A model generated the notes under the pieces. The model searched no databases and was not told the origin of the DNA. It worked only from the letters and a program-made list of their open reading frames with translations. Positions 48,240-63,194 of a stretch of DNA of 64,000 nt are shown here, piece by piece. Source of the DNA: Baylisascaris procyonis (taxonomy: Eukaryota; Nematoda; Chromadorea; Rhabditida; Ascarididae); assembly GCA_037389465.1 (NCBI GenBank), contig JAZARR010000138.1:62001-126000 (forward strand), in the 5' to 3' direction. Every line of letters begins with the position of its first letter. The stretch's first letter is position 1. The translations under genes were made by a program, and so were the position numbers.

Positions 48240-51200
48240 GCTTTCAGTAAGCGTTATTCGTATTTCGAATGAAATTCCTCGTGAAGTCACTGAAGAACAT
48301 AACCTCTCTGTGTTTATAAGTTGCCTCTAATGAGTGGATCTGCGAACCATTGCTTGTTTAGTTTCCTGTCTCCCTTGTTCCTATTATTCGATCTCGTTCG
48401 TCGTTTTCGTTTTCCTTCTGTCTCTTAAATTTTCTAACAATTCACTTCATTTTACGCATCTCTTCTTATCACGGTTATTTCTATACAGAAAAGTTTTCAT
48501 TATTTTCGCTCGAGCGCTGCGCTTAAGCTGTACTGGCTGATACAACTTCGTGGCTAATAATCATTGCTTACTTATTGCTGCATACATTCTGCTGTATGTA
48601 TTCTATTGCTTATCGCAATCTTCTTTGTTCCTAAATTTCAATAAAGAATTCGATTGATATGCAATTTTATTTCGTTCCCATGCTAATGTTTGCTATTGCT
48701 CGTGCCTACCCAATGTAAAGGTTCACCTCCTGTTTAAACTAGCAGCTAGCGATGCTAATCATATTGAGGAGCAGTTTGCCAATCATAAGATGCTGCGAAT
48801 TGGCGTAACCATTTCCGGGCGCCGCAGAAATTGGGATAGTGCTGCACTTTTTTTTCGAAAACCGGGCCATGTTAGCTCCAAGGCATATCTGTAACGATTC
48901 TACTCTAACTTAAACGTGCGGTTCTAGCAGTTGGTGAAGTTTTCTTTATGATCATGGATTCGGTTGGACTGCCTTATTTTCCATAACCCTTTGTATGTTG
49001 ATTTTGTGTACTCAAGTGGGGCGAAAGCTTTGAATGCTGTCTGTGAAGAGGAACATTTTCTGCTAGTCCTCCTGTAATAATACCGCTACAGTGGAATACC
49101 ATGGAATTGATGGATGATGATTCGATGAGAGGACGCTGCAGCGAACAGACGTTATTAGATGGCGTTTCATTCACGCGATGTACGCTGAACGAAAACTTTT
49201 GCTTCCAATTGCGTTTAGGATGAGCAACAAAGCAAACACAGTGTGTACAAACGCACGAATTGTTACAGCCGGAAATTTGTTTATCACTCTATCCTCTGTC
49301 GCTGCATCTTCTCAACGCGCGTCGCTACCATTGCTACCGCCCACTGACGGGTCGACAGTCTTGCTTGGATGGCCTAACATCGTTAGGTCGGTCTTTTCAA
49401 ACTTCAGCCCCCGTCTTTGGCTTTCATTGGTGGTTTGGATGGATAGATCGAAAGTTTATAATGGATGTGTAATTATGGATGGTCCACTTTCACCAAACCT
49501 TCATGGGAAGGAAAGGACAAAGAGGCAACTTGACTTCTTAGAAACTATCAAGGACAATGCTGCACATTCAGGGAATGATTAGGAGATCATTGAACTTTTG
49601 ATTGTCATTTGCAGCCAAAGACCTCGTGACTTCCGTTACCTCAGGAAGCTTTTATGGATTATTGTTTCATAGGTAGATGTGTGTTTTCCCATTTGTAGTT
49701 AGCAGGCAGTTAATTGGAGAGTTTCGAGGCTATTATTTGGCCTAAGAAGGTCTTGATTTATGGCAGTGACGGTGAAGGAATAATTGATAATGCCGAAACA
49801 ATTTTCTTGATTTCTATTTCACTCGATTCTTCGCATAGATTTGCTCGTTGATGCATATAGGAGCCAACACTTTTACTCGCCCGAATAATTTTTCGAAGAA
49901 CACTGTCTACAAATGTGTTGTCTTCATTATTACTGAGTGTCAGAATAACCTCAAAGCATCCATCAGACTTTCAAGATCTCGAAACACGGTAACACGCAAA
50001 GTGAATCACCCTTGGAATAAAGCCTCTAAGCAATTTGAGGAGGGTTGAATTCGAGATAGCAAGCACCAATAACAGTCTTCGAAAAGAAAATTGCAAACAA
50101 CATACTGCTATTTTTTTTTCAATCGTGTTCGGCTGATGCTGCTTTGCGAGCGTTCCGCTAAAATTTCACCATACTCTGCGGCAAGTGTTGTTCTCGCATG
50201 AGAGCTTCAATAAATATCGCGTAAAAAAATTTTTTTTTTGATTCGAGTACAAGAAGTCTCACCAAACAGTGAAGCATTCAGCTCGGTCTCTTCATTATAC
50301 CCTTTACAAACATCTGACGTAACTCCACTCAGATCAGTGAAAATATGTGACTGCAGTTCCCACTCGTTTTTTTTTGTGGTCATTTGATCACATGAAGAGC
50401 GATCGTTAGTGGAAAATCCGAAAGTGGCATATTTTTGCTGCTGTAGTCATTCAGTGAATCATTCAACCGTCTTATTCTGAAATGAATAAAAGCGCATAAA
50501 AATAATAAAACATAAGTGTGAACAGACATGTGCTTGGCCACATTAGCTAATCAACAGGTGAGATCTGCAAAACCATGGTGGTCAAAATTTTCAGCCTGTG
50601 AATAAACCCAGACATTTATGGCAGTGACTATATTATCACGATTGCATTCTCTAGAGTCGCAATTCGAAGTTGGATCGATTGCATGAACTTTTGTGTGGTA
50701 CTAATTATGCTTCTGAATCACTAAGAGTGCGATTGTTTCACCTTTGCTGGCACCTGCTCCAACGGATCATTGAAATCAATATCCACTGAATTCTGGAACA
50801 ATTCTAAGTTAAGAACTCTTCTATAGTTGCTGAAAATATTATGTGATCTAAAACCCTTCCAAAGTGTTCTCCGGGTAAAATTGGTATTGAAAAGCATTCA
50901 GCATAATCAGTTGGAATCTATAGAGTGCGCATGTACCTTCAAAATGGACTGAAAAACCCTTCCTATGATGCGTTTTTGAGTTCTTCTTTAACGAACCACG
51001 AACTGGTGACTCTTAGCTGCACGACAATGCAGAGAACGGGGACATCATGCGTTTAATGGCGGTGTTGCACAAAACTCTGGGAAAGCTCCAAAAATGACTT
51101 GACTGAGTTTTGCTGCTGCGGCCAATATTTATAATTCTAAGTCAAGTTAACTTACAAAGCTTAAGTAGTTTGATGCGAAGTTTGTTGCGTACCCTTACGC

Positions 51201-54200
51201 TTCTCTCAGGCTTCACCGTCTCGTTTATAAAGAATCAGTTGAAATGTATGTATTTTATGAATGAACTTTTTCTTATCTGCAGATTTTGATGATGCTGCTG
51301 TAGGCGTTGAAGGGAACGCTGCCATTATGCGAAACGTTGCTAAATGCTAGTGAATTAGCAGAAACCTTTGATGGCTACGATATTTCATCATGGTGTGCCG
51401 CTTTAAGAAAAAACCGCTCAAACTTGGCGATAGGATGAGTTAGCGCATTTGGTAAATTCGCTTTAGGTTGCTGATCGTCCCCTTTTTTTCAACATATGAA
51501 GTTTTCCTATAGTAATATAGATTTCTACGTTCGCGAAGCAGGCGCACGAAATCAGATCATACTCTCTTCCCAGTGGGCTGTCTTTGGCAAACGCAGGGCT
51601 AAAAGGCACTCTTAGGACAAAGTTGAATTTTACGCAGACGTGATCTGAGAGAGCTGTTGAACTTTAGATTCGTTCAGAATGGTGGGTTGGATACTCTTTC
51701 TACCCGCTGTAGACAGCATAGGATGGGACACATCCATAGCAACATAAGATGGGACATAGAGTTATTCATTCTTCGTGCATTTTCCTTAGAACACGCATTC
51801 ATCTAAAGAATATTCGTATGCATTTGCTTGATCTCTCAGTGCGATGCTTAGTATGTTGTTTTTGCCTGACCGGTTAAAGTAGCAGCGAATTTTCAGCTAT
51901 ACTTTCCTCCAGATATATGTTCAACCATTGCATTTTAATTTCCATACATTGCGATATTTTCTGTGCACTAAGCAGATGGGATAGGAATGGCTAAGAGCTA
52001 CGAGTGAATAAAAGTTGGGCTATTTATTATCCGTCATAAATTTTCTAGGAATTTTTGCTACTGCTTATAAACTGTCAATATAGTGCTACTATTATGTCTT
52101 GCATTATCTGTAAATATTTCGTGCATTTCATTTCGTATTAGCAGGTATGACCGTTTACAATCGACACATCCTCAGTAATGCAGCGCACATAACGACATTC
52201 TGTCAATATCGCCCGGATAATTTTTTTTTTTATCGCAGTGGCATGCATCCCTTTTACAAATAATTAAAAAGATTATTTTTTTTCATTGCCAAGCAATTTT
52301 TAATTTTTGAAGTCGCAAGATGGTTCCATAAGCAGTAGCAAAGAAAAGAGGAGAATAACAGCGGACGAAGCAGCATGCACCAGATGAGGAAAGGCTACTT
52401 CTGTAAACGCGCTAACCTATTCCAGCATTTATTTCCCCAACATTCGCACCATCAGCTCATTAAGTAACCTGCGAAGCGCTTAGGGTTAAACGCTATATTG
52501 GCTTCCGTGATAAACTGTATAGAGTGGCTCCCGTCTTAAGTGTTGATTTCTCATAGTTGAAGAGCGATACGCTTGTCTGTAATTTGCTTCTAAGTGGCTC
52601 CTTGCAGGTTTTACAGTTGTAAGCCACCGACTCCCATTACATGCTCCAGAATGGAAATAGAAGAATCGTGTGTAATGTAAAAGCTTTTGCCTTGGTTGCA
52701 TTACTAGCCTATTTTTGCAGCGTTCATCGTTTTACACATTCCTCTTTCTCATTTTGCAACTATTTCGATACCCCACAACTAATGTATGACCGTTACAAGT
52801 ATAATAGAAGTGCGCAATTTTTGTTTATTATACTCAGCCCATTATCTGTTCGCCGTTTGCTGCGAGAAAATTTCACCTTTAAATGTGTTCGTTTCTTGCA
52901 TAGAGTTTCAGAAGTTCTGACAACACTCTGTTTTGTTGCGTAGATTCTACAAAAGCAATTGTTTTCTTATATCTTTGTTTGACTTTCTCGTGAAGGCGCA
53001 GTCGCCTCACTTGAACACTGAAAATAAAAGTTCCTATCGTGGAAAATCTGAATTCAGCTAACATTTAAAGGTATTTTAAGCAGACCTCATTAGGACTCAA
53101 CTGATCTGGATTTCTTCACACATATCAACGTCATCGCAATTTTAGTCGCAGTGCTACATGAATTATCCATGAGAGCCATAATTTGGGGGTTGGTGATCCG
53201 TCAATAGCGTGTTCTGCATTTAGGCTCAGATTTATGTTTGCGCATTAAATCAGACTGCATTGAGTTTCCTCTTCACTTGCTTCGCTTCCGCCAATCAACT
53301 GCTCAATTGGATTACTTGAACCCAACAATTAGGCGTGGGGCATTGTTTTATGCTTATTGGCACTCACTCCATTCGCATCTTTTTCGGCACCACTTTTTGA
53401 TTGTTGTGTGTCTCTGCGGTCGTACCTCCCAGATGTCGCCGCCTTCCGACAGATAAACGTACATAGACGATACGCTGAAGGTCCTTGATCTCGGTCAGTT
53501 CATACTCTTCATAACTTTTTGAATGCGCTTTCTTTTCCTTATTTGTGTCTTGCATAAAACAGTGCTATCAGAACTTCTAACATTATATGCAAGAAATGAA
53601 CACTTTTCAAGAGGGGTTTATGATAGCTTATTCATTTGTATTATTACTCACAGAAAGGAGCAATAAAATCGAAAAATGGAAGAACCGAAATTCGAAACCA
53701 CATTGTCACAGTTCGCCCAAACATGCAGACATTAATGCTCAAGGTCTTCGAGCATAGTGGACGCTAAATGCTGAAGTGGTCGTACTCTATCTGTTTGACC
53801 GTTTTTGTTTGACAAAACTAAGCACTTCCGTTCGTAAGTTGTATGGTATTCTTAATCCGATGATCACTGCAGCGGACCTGATTCCCAACTATTGCTTCTT
53901 CTTGAATTATTCCCAACTCTTTCCCAACTGACTCCCAGCAGTTGTTTTATCACCATTAAATATTTTTTCTTAGGTGCTGGTGATGTAGAAAATCTAGAGA
54001 AACCGTTTTCAATAAGATGAAGTGGAGAAAAGACAGGGTGGATGCTGTGGAGTGAACAACTGTTATAGTCTATGCAATGTTCGTTTGGTATCGCTTATGT
54101 GAATGCCAACGAAAAATACGTTTCGAACTTATGAATGCAATCGTTCAGTTTCTTGAAACGAAATAGGAAGAAATCCACCAAATATATGTTGCTGAAGTGT

Positions 54201-57200
54201 TTGTACGCTGACAAGAACTACTTCATAATATCTTATTTCGATTTTCTCTCTCTCTCATTATTCCTTTTAGTGACGCTGAATGAAGCCATCAACATGAGCG
54301 GAAAGGGGATAGAAAACAAAGTTTAGAGGCTCATATGGGTAGCTGCTTTTCGATCGAAAAAAGTCTGCCGTATTTTCGCTAATTTGTCGCGGTATGACTT
54401 CTTCTTTGTTCATGTAGTTTTCTATGTTATTCCGAAAGTTGGCTTTCCGCTGAAGTTGATGAGGTCATTGCCAAAAGGCGGCTTCACTTCTAAAGTTCTC
54501 CGTAGCCATTGGGAGCTGTTTCCCTCCTTTGGCCTACGGCAGCCGCTGTTTTCTAATAGGGCTTTACATGAAAGAATAATCGTACTATGCTATAGGAAAA
54601 GCCTTTCAAACTTGAATTGAACGAGAAAGAGGAGATTGGTTGAGGTTGGCTATTAAATTTCTTTGTGGCGAAGCAGTGCTTTAGTCAGTCAACCAGCCAC
54701 ATCCGCGAATCCTATGGACGAACAAGCAAGTGGTGGATTTATAGAAAGTTTTTCGCTTAGAAGCATTCAATTTTATGCCTCCATGAAAAGGCTTCAGCAC
54801 GTCTGTTCGCATACTTCAACTTGGTATCCAGTGTGCTAGTTGCAACTGAATGTGCAATATTGACACGCCAGTTCATTCTGCTCCTAGATGCCAAAAGTTG
54901 GCTTCCTACTATCCGCTCTCCGACTCCTTCTTTTCTCATCATGAAAATTTTCTTCTTATTGAAACTGCGAACCTTGTCCTGTGTGCTTCGCCTCCCTTAA
55001 GGCGTTCCGCAGCCGCAGTTTCACGGTAGCGGTGCCAGATGCCCTCCACTTCTAGAACGTTGCCCAAGCTTTCAAAGCCTCGTAGGCTTTGTCATGAGAA
55101 AGGAGCGCAAGAAAACTGCTGCATGCCGTACTTTGCTGTGCTATGAGCCATATGCCACTTCAAGGAAAAAGCTATATTAGTACAATAGTTTTTGGTTATG
55201 ACCATGTATAGGTTACTTAGCAGCGACTCACTTATAGTTTCCTTTTCACTCATATAAAGCTTCATATATAGCTTGGATGTCAGTCATCTATCAATTAAAT
55301 TATCTTTCATGGATAATAGGTGCTCTAGAAATTGAGTCATTGCTTCCTCGTTGTGAAACTAATTTTGGGACTGCAATGGGACTGGATCGGCGAGCATCTG
55401 TTCCGCTGAATCAATTCCCCATATGTGTTCGATCCTGCCATTACTTGGCTTTGGTTGTGGAAAGTCCTTAATAATTCTTAAGTGCATCCCCAGAACACAC
55501 CGTACTACAATTTTTAAATGCTTTGATGCTACGACTGTGCTCTTACATGCTTCTACATGTAGAATGTTCTTGTATTGAAGTATAGTGGTGGGCGAGATAG
55601 CGAAAACTTATGGGTACCGTTGCGTCGTGGAGTATGATACATAATAATTTGTTGGGCTTAAGAGAATCACTGCCCCATGAGAATGCATCAGCGAATACAC
55701 TAATTTCAATGCTCGAAGTTTTGCAGGATGCATCACAAGGAAATGAAATAAGGCCTTTCCTGTTTCATTTCGAGTGTTCTGTTGAAACGACCAAAATTCG
55801 ACCCCTTCAGGAACAGTCTTGCTATTGAATGGAACGTCTATAAGGTTTTATGGATTTTTTTAAGCACAGTAAAGTTTCCTATTCAGAGCTAGAAGCAGCT
55901 TATTTCTTATGTAGTCATCAATTAATGATTATAACTGTTTTTTTGTTTTTTTTTTAAATAACGACGCAGTTTATTGCGGGATGCACGTTTTCGATTCACT
56001 TCGTTTTCCAGCCCTGATTGCAAACGTAGATCAAAAATTGCGGAAATTCCGCGTTCAAAAGCAGTGGAGGATGTGCTGTTAACATACAGGCCTACATATA
56101 CTTGCGCGTTCTTGTTTAAATCCGATGGCTTTATTCACCTCAGTGAATTATGACGACAAAGAAATATTCTAAGCATTGAAAGACTCCCATGTCACATTTT
56201 AGCTCGCTTGCTTAACATCACAGTGACCGGTTGACTGCCTTTGTTAGAAGTCTTTATGAAAGCGCTCTTTCTCCCCAGTTACCTGTAGAAGCGAGAATGG
56301 ATTTTGCGATATGGAACACTGTGCATTCAGTGAGCGTAAGCTCGTTGCCTGAACGTGTAAGTTGAACGTTGGAAGAGGAACAAAAAGAGAACTCTTGCAG
56401 AGTACTTCGACATTACGGCTTTTTTAACTGCTTACTTAGATTTCTACTTCGCATTTTATTCATAGCGCTTTTTATGCTATTTAGAATCCTCCAGGAAGGA
56501 TTTTATATGAAGTTGCACGCCATCGGGGTGCCATAAGAGCACTTTTTGTGCATCACATGCTATACATTAGGGAGTCCCTGCTTACTGTACAGGAGATTGT
56601 CCTCTCAGGTGCAAGCCAACTTCTCCTTGTCTCATATCAGTGATTATGCGGATTTTTACTCGATGCTCCGTTGTGGCATCAGTGCACGCAGAGTGGTTTA
56701 CTTAACCTTACGCGTTTCTGAGTCTCGTTGCACGGATAGAAATTATGTTTCCCATCCTTCATGTTCAAAGCCATCTGCAATTCGGTTTGTGCGAAACCCT
56801 GTTTTCCTTCTCAACAGCGTGGAATAGTCATAAGTTCCCGGCATTTTCTTAGCTTCATATTCATCATAGCAGCGAACATCCGTCAGAAGGACAAGCGAAC
56901 GTGATTCACACGCTTAACTGCCTCCAAACGGCTGTCAGCATATTCGAAAGAAATTAAGAAAACGTGAGTTTTTGCAGTCACTATTCCGCGGATTAAAAAA
57001 GGTTTGCGATTACGAAATTCTCACGATCACCGCTTGAGGATCCTTTTAATTGTTCGCTTCATTCCGAATTGCAGTCATCCTTATGCATCACATTAAACAA
57101 AGTGATGAACAATTTGCATTGTTGTTTTTTGACAGACAGATTGCGTCATCAGCAAGTATCTTGTGCATTTCGACTTCTATTCAATTTCCGTTGCAGAGAA

Positions 57201-58500
57201 ACTCTTAAACGCCTTAAAAAAAATTTTTTTTCTTTCCCATTCCATCACATAGAGCCCAGAATCCAGCTCTCATCATTTCTCAACTGTATGCTGTTTCTTC
57301 TTCACTTCAGTCGATTCACTTAAAACTTTGATCTTACAGTTCAATCCGTCGTCTGTGAATGTCCCCAGTCGTCCCTTCACTCATTAAGTTATCTTTTAAT
57401 ATTCACTGAATCCGTGTGGTTTGGTACTCATGTTCTCCTCGATGACCTGCTTATCGATGCTGTTTGCACTCTTTCTTTCACATGATCGCTAATTAAAAAA
57501 CGCAGGAAGACAAATGCTCTGCAGTTTAAACGTTTCTTTAAGCAAATAAATGATAAATGTTGGAGTGGACTGCTCGCGGAGAGGCCGTAGAGACTCTGCG
57601 AGTTGTCCGCGAGAAACTCAACCCCCTCGCTCCCCTCCCCCTCCGTAAAAACCATGTGGGTATATGCTTTTCCACTGGCGAGGGAACAGGAGGGCAGAGA
57701 AATGGCGAGGTGAGCAAGTCCCAGCCAGTGAGCATTGTTGTTACCCTATCTTTCATCTGCTTCATTAACTCCACTGTTCCCTTCTCTTTAACAGTAAAGT
57801 TGTGCAAATGCAGTTGAAGGCAGTGGTGGACGATCTTCGTTGCAAGTGGAAAATTGTAAAATATAGCTGTAAGTGTTAAATTTAACTGTTAAATTCGTCT
57901 GCTTCGTTCAGACAAACTTTATGAAACATGTGCAGCACTCCCTTCATACTTTTGTTGATCTCATTTTTTGCACAAATTTCCATCAAAACCTTTTGCTTTT
58001 TGTCACCTGATCGATGTAAAATCTATGTATCTCTTAGAAATGATGAATCCTTTCGAAGATAATTGGTTGAGGTGAAAGGTAGTACAGTGGGATGAGTTTA
58101 TGGTCGGACATTATGCCCATCAAACCTCCTGACTTTGACTTGAGTGGTTTTGGAGGTATGAAGTTAAAATTGCAGGACGGCCAGACGAACACAAATGAGC
58201 GCAGAGCTATTTTACCATAGTGAGCTTCAAAAGTTTCTTACGGTGATGCGCACAAAGAAGCTGAACTGCACTGCGAGTTATACAGATAGAATACGGCTGT
58301 AATCTGAGAGGTGCTGTCTCAGCGAGATGTCTGTTGCATAACACTGGCTTCTCTCATTCGCTGCTTTGTTAGTTTAGTTGATGTGTTGCATAGAGCATTT
58401 TATTTTACTTTCAGCTCGAGTCCGACCACTTGCTGCAGGTGCGGGCTACTTCACTTTTAATGTCATTCTTGAAATTTTTTAACGCAAAAGCGCGCTCTGG
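48240..58500. other. Long stretch without a supportable gene
   Basis: The 134-codon + frame at 49178-49582 is the longest and has no recognisable domain. A G+C-rich patch at 57560-57700 carries overlapping open frames on both strands and may be a promoter-like region for the candidate exons that follow, but no TATA-type element is convincing. Confidence 0.35.
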
Positions 58501-58521
58501 AGGTGTTTCGTTCGTGCGCGC

Positions 58522-58535
58522 GCACGAGTGTCCAC
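58522..58535. other. Alternating CG-rich palindromic patch
   Basis: GTGCGCGCGCAC is self-complementary alternating purine-pyrimidine sequence, rare in this A+T-rich window, about 20 bases before the ATG of the candidate gene below. It could mark a CpG-rich start region. Confidence 0.4.
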
Positions 58536-58554
58536 CCATCTGTTTGCTTGTGCG

Positions 58555-58587
58555 ATGGTTTCAACTCGAGAACAACTGAAACCAGAG
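58555..58587 (+). CDS. Candidate first coding exon, unidentified protein
   Basis: ATG followed by VSTREQLKPE, with donor GAG|GTACGAG in phase 0. It is too short to judge alone. It is supported by joining in frame to 58835-59011 with consensus splice sites, and by the CG-rich patch just upstream. Confidence 0.4.
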
Positions 58588-58834
58588 GTACGAGTTAGAT
58601 GAGTGTAATGTATTTCCTAGAGTAACATCTAATTTCACGTTCCTTCATGAATTTCTGATGGAATTGAGGGTGATTCAAAGTGGGAAGAAATCAGCGCGCC
58701 TTGCAACCGATTTCTTCTTCGTTTTGCCAAAATCGGTTATAAATAAACGAGTTTTTGCACGTTTATTCGTGTAGGAGATCGGATCAGGTGAAATATGAGC
58801 ACATTTTTCTGTTTCGGTTGTTTTTTATCGATAG

Positions 58835-59011
58835 TTTGTGAAGTTGGCTGGTCCTGCGGGCTCGCGACAGAATGCCACCTCCTCTGAGACGCCATTCCGC
58901 TATTATTTTCCGAGCAAAGGTGATCAAAAGGTTCTCGAAAATTCCGAGGAAATTAGCGAAGAAACTGGCATCATGGTGTCCTTCACCTCAAGTCATCTCG
59001 ATGGAAACTGG
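58835..59011 (+). CDS. Candidate second coding exon, unidentified protein
   Basis: Acceptor TTTTTTATCGATAG and donor TGG|GTAAAC bound exactly 59 open codons. They read FVKLAGPAGSRQNATSSE, a YYFPSKGDQ stretch, an acidic ENSEEISEETG stretch and VSFTSSHLDGNW. The segment is less A+T-rich than its surroundings and codon choice resembles the transketolase exons. Together with 58555-58587 it gives a 70-residue N-terminus of an unknown protein. I cannot name the family, and I did not find the next exon within the window, which may hold a decayed or long-intron gene. Confidence 0.45.
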
Positions 59012-62000
59012 GTAAACTTTTCTAGGGTCACCTGCCTCCGCGCCTTACGAAATAATTCACTGCGATTACGCGGAAGGAGGTGATTTCATCTTCCACGAAT
59101 CTTCTTACTGTCATGGGAATAACCCGCCTGCAGAGGCACCTTAATGGGCAATCTCTCGGATATGCGAGCGCTTTTACATTTGTTAGATGCCTATTTTGAA
59201 TGTATATCTTATCTGGTGTTATTCCTTTCATCTAACGGTGACTTAGAGTGCCTTGTATTTTCCAACTAAGTACACGTTTAATGAACTTTACGTTCCCAAC
59301 AGCTGAAATTACCACATTGTCACAACGCTATGTTGACGTTCATTTATCGTGGTAGTAGAAAACTATTGTCATAGTGATAAGCAATTGAGATGCACTGTAG
59401 TCCGGTGCATTTTTCTCTTTCATCTGAATTTCGGCAAAACGAAACGTTCTTGCGGACCGCTGATCTTCTGTGGCAAATGGAAGAGTCTAATAAGAAAGCG
59501 CTATGTTTGTAAAGATTTTTCAGTCCGCTTCTCATATTTGGCTTGCAACAATTCGTCCGGTTCGTCTGCCAATTTCTGCAAGTGGCTTGACTTGCACTAG
59601 ACTGTAGTATTGGATAATCTGTTTCCATGAGATGAAATTTCATTTGATATTGTGCTCTGTCGGCCGACCTTCATCTTATTTTTCCTATTTCTTCAATTGT
59701 GTAATTGTTTTTTCTAAGAAGCGCATATGAGGCCTAATTCATAGGCTTAAATAACCACCTACTTTTGAAACAGTTTCCGACGAGGGGAACCAAGCCGAAA
59801 TTAGTGTGACGGCTAAGAGAACATGCAGATTGCCCAACACAGAGCCATTTATACAGTTGTTTTCATAACTGTGTTTTCTTTCAACTGAATTCCCCACTTT
59901 CCTCTCACTAGTGGTCGCAGGAAGCCCAAAATGTTTGTGAAAAAATAAGCAATTTCGTGCACTGACAAAGCACAGGTTGCAACAAATGCGGTATCAATCT
60001 TACATCTTTTCATTTGGGAGATTTTACCTATTATCACATAAAACTCGACTGCAAAAAGCTGCTATATTTCACGACTTTTTCCACTGAAATTCAATGCTTT
60101 CGGGTCAAGCAGATGTTAGGTGCCAAAGGAAGCATTTATTATCTTTACTGACTAAAATGAGGAAGCAGCTGCAATGCTGTCTACGAAAATTTGACGTTCA
60201 TAGTCGTTCATGATTTTCTCGAATTATGACCGACGTTTCAGTGCGCCTTGATTCAGATTTTCTCTTTACGTTGATGCATAGAACGACATGCAGTTCTGGT
60301 GTCGAAGATACATATTGACAGCTGCTGTTGTAATCGCCGAAACATCTCATTATTAAACTCATTCGAATAAGTGTAGGCCAATCCGTTTTGATAAAATCCA
60401 ATTTTCGATCCGGCGATATCAATTTATGATTCGAGCTCACCTTTCTATCTGCTCAACGGATCACTTCGGCTTTGTCGCGTCGTCTATATGCCTAATTATT
60501 TCCTGCAGTCTCCTGACATCCGCCGTTCGCAAAGCAGCCAACAAACAACTGTGTGTCACATCCACTTGTGCAGTTTTCACTCGTCAGCTCCCCAGCCGAA
60601 TCTTATTATTAGTTGAAGCTTCTCTTAATCGACTCAAATCAGAAGTAATGAGGCGGCACTAACCATTGAAACTGCCGAAACCGATGCCTACATTTGATCA
60701 GTGTTCACCATAGATGCCTTTGCGTTCACTGTTATGCCCTCCCACATTTTCAGAACAAATTTTCGTTTTTATTTTAGCTAGCCGAGCATATTCGACTTAA
60801 CCCAAGCAGGTTGTTGATCGGCAGGAAGCAGCCAACGAAATAACAAACAGTACCCACGAAACCGCTGCTCACCGCACCTAGCCCAAAGAGCTGTTCTCAC
60901 CAAATTTGATCGAGTGCTTTTGAAGCTGATGTTGGCGAATGACGCACTACAAGAGTTTCGCTGTTTTTCAGTGATGTCCTTTTCTGGCGCCATCTCAAAA
61001 TGGCGCTCGACATTGTCTATAAGCTGCACTCTAAGAAGGGGCGATGCAAGTGGTACAGTACACGAGTTTTACTGAGCTCTATCAAGATGTTGTTCATTTA
61101 AGATGTTCGGCGAGCACTGAAATCGGCCCCCAGTAATTCTCTTTTTCCAGCAGATTATGATGGGTGACACTGCATGGTTTGTAGTTTAGCTCTAAATAAA
61201 GTCACCACATCTATTTATTATGGTCCAAACGCTACTGAAATAGACTCCTTCCGCAAAAGCTTACGCCTTGAACGATTTCTGGAAACATATGCTGCAGTGG
61301 CAAGTGGCCGGAATGGAACATCCTCTTTGAAACAACTTTTTGCGTCAATGTTTTTGTTTTACTTTTCTAACGCTGACAGAAAACGGCGGTTAATTTCTAG
61401 GAATGGAGGTGATATAACAACAGTCGCTCTAAAAAGTTGCTTTATAGTGGTCCGAATTAAAAAGTAGCGTCGTCTCCGATTCATCCATCTAAGTCCTACA
61501 GGTGTCTGCACAGAAGCGCTTGCAAAGTGAGAGACATTGCATACAAGCAATAAATTTTTACCAACAATCGTGGCATTTTAAGAGAATGTCGATACCTCTT
61601 GCCTTCGATGCTCCGATACCTCTGCACTCGAGTCTGTTGGAGTGCTGCTTATTCCCCGCAAAAGGTGTCATTAGAATTATTATAACTGCTGATGGAACAT
61701 TATCCAGCTTCCCGTGGAAGAATTGCTTTTTATTGCTGCCGATCTAAACGCACTCTCTGTGGCTTTTCTTGCTCGGAAATCTATTCCTTGAGTTTAACTG
61801 TTTCTTTGCTACCTTTTTTTCTGTTGCTCACGTTGCTGTAAGTGGTGGTCCTTATTATTTTCTGCCGTTTTGCAGTGAGGAAATCTGAGCGTTTCGTTCT
61901 TCGTTCTTGAAAACCACGTTAATAGCGTTATCTTTTCTTCTGGAACGCCTTTTGAACGTAGAAATCTTGGTTAGGGAGGGTAAAACATTTGGTCACTGAT

Positions 62001-63190
62001 GGGAAAAATTACCTCACTTTTCTTCAAACTTTGAGAACTTTTGATGTTAAACTTTTTCACACTTCTGAATCTTAGTGATCCTCGCAGTATTTAAAATAAG
62101 AACGCTTTTTCAAAAAAAGGAGACCCTTCAGTACACTGCTTATTTTCATGAGAAGCTTCTCGGCGGTTCATCGAGTTCGAATCTTGCTGGCAATATTTTT
62201 TGGCCTTAAATCTAAGAGAGCATCAGGAATCGTTTTTGCGTTTTTTTTTTCTTTCGTTTTGTTTCTTTAGTTACGGCTTCTTTTCTGAAGATCTCTTGAT
62301 TGTTACTGTTCAGTGTGAGTCGCAGACTTCTATAGGAGGTGCAGCAAGTTCGAACATGGAAACGAACTAGGCTGCTTCAAAGCCGATGATCTGTTACTCG
62401 TTGACTTATTTCAATGCGTTCAGGTCGACTTTTGCTAAGTTCGTCAACAAGACCGGGAAACTTTGTATTGTCCATACTTCTCTTGCTTGAATGAGTTAGA
62501 GTTTTTACTTTCCTTTAGGCGTGTCGCGCTTTTCCGTGTGATGTTTTTAAAGAGTGATCGTGATAACAACCGCTTTCAGCAGTTCATGAAAACCGTGTGC
62601 ATTTCTTCATCCCATTCTTTTTACTAGCAAAGCAAAACCTGCTTACGCATGAGCATAAAGTTGAAATAAATTAGTCTTTCATACGACCAATAGAAAGATT
62701 TTCATATGTGAATTTGTTTCGAGCCATCGATCCATTGAATTGTCTTATATAATGTACGATCGTTTACTCGTCATGATTTTGTAGCTCATGAGTCGTAGCA
62801 TGTTTTTGAATTCGCTAAGTACATTCCTCCCCATTTTGCCATTCAGATCAACAGAACATACTCTAACATGAGAAGAGTGGTTGCGACCTCATGCCATTTT
62901 CGCGTTGTTTTGGATTATTTGGGATGGTTCTGCGATATTTCTCAATTTCTGCTCATATTTGAACAAACTGATGTTCATGGTCTCGTTGAAAACCATTCAG
63001 GCAACATAACATTTTTTGTCTTCCTTAATCCTCTAGCACCTCTTCGCAATTTTGCCGCCCAGGAAGCACCGTTTTCTCCTTGAGTGCTTTGGACTGCTGC
63101 TACACAAACATCCTAAAATGTCCTACCTGCTTCCTCTTTCTCGCCTAAACTGTTATCAAAGCATCCACCCAGCTTCCCTCTTTTACTTAT
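59012..63190. other. Sequence downstream of the candidate gene start
   Basis: No further exon can be assigned. 61174-61467 is a 97-codon open frame with protein-like composition near its start, but no family resemblance. Confidence 0.35.
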
Positions 63191-63194
63191 TCGT

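Noticed and set aside
49178..49582. 134-codon + strand frame as a gene
   Set aside because: No domain, no splice or promoter support, and composition no better than other chance frames in the region.
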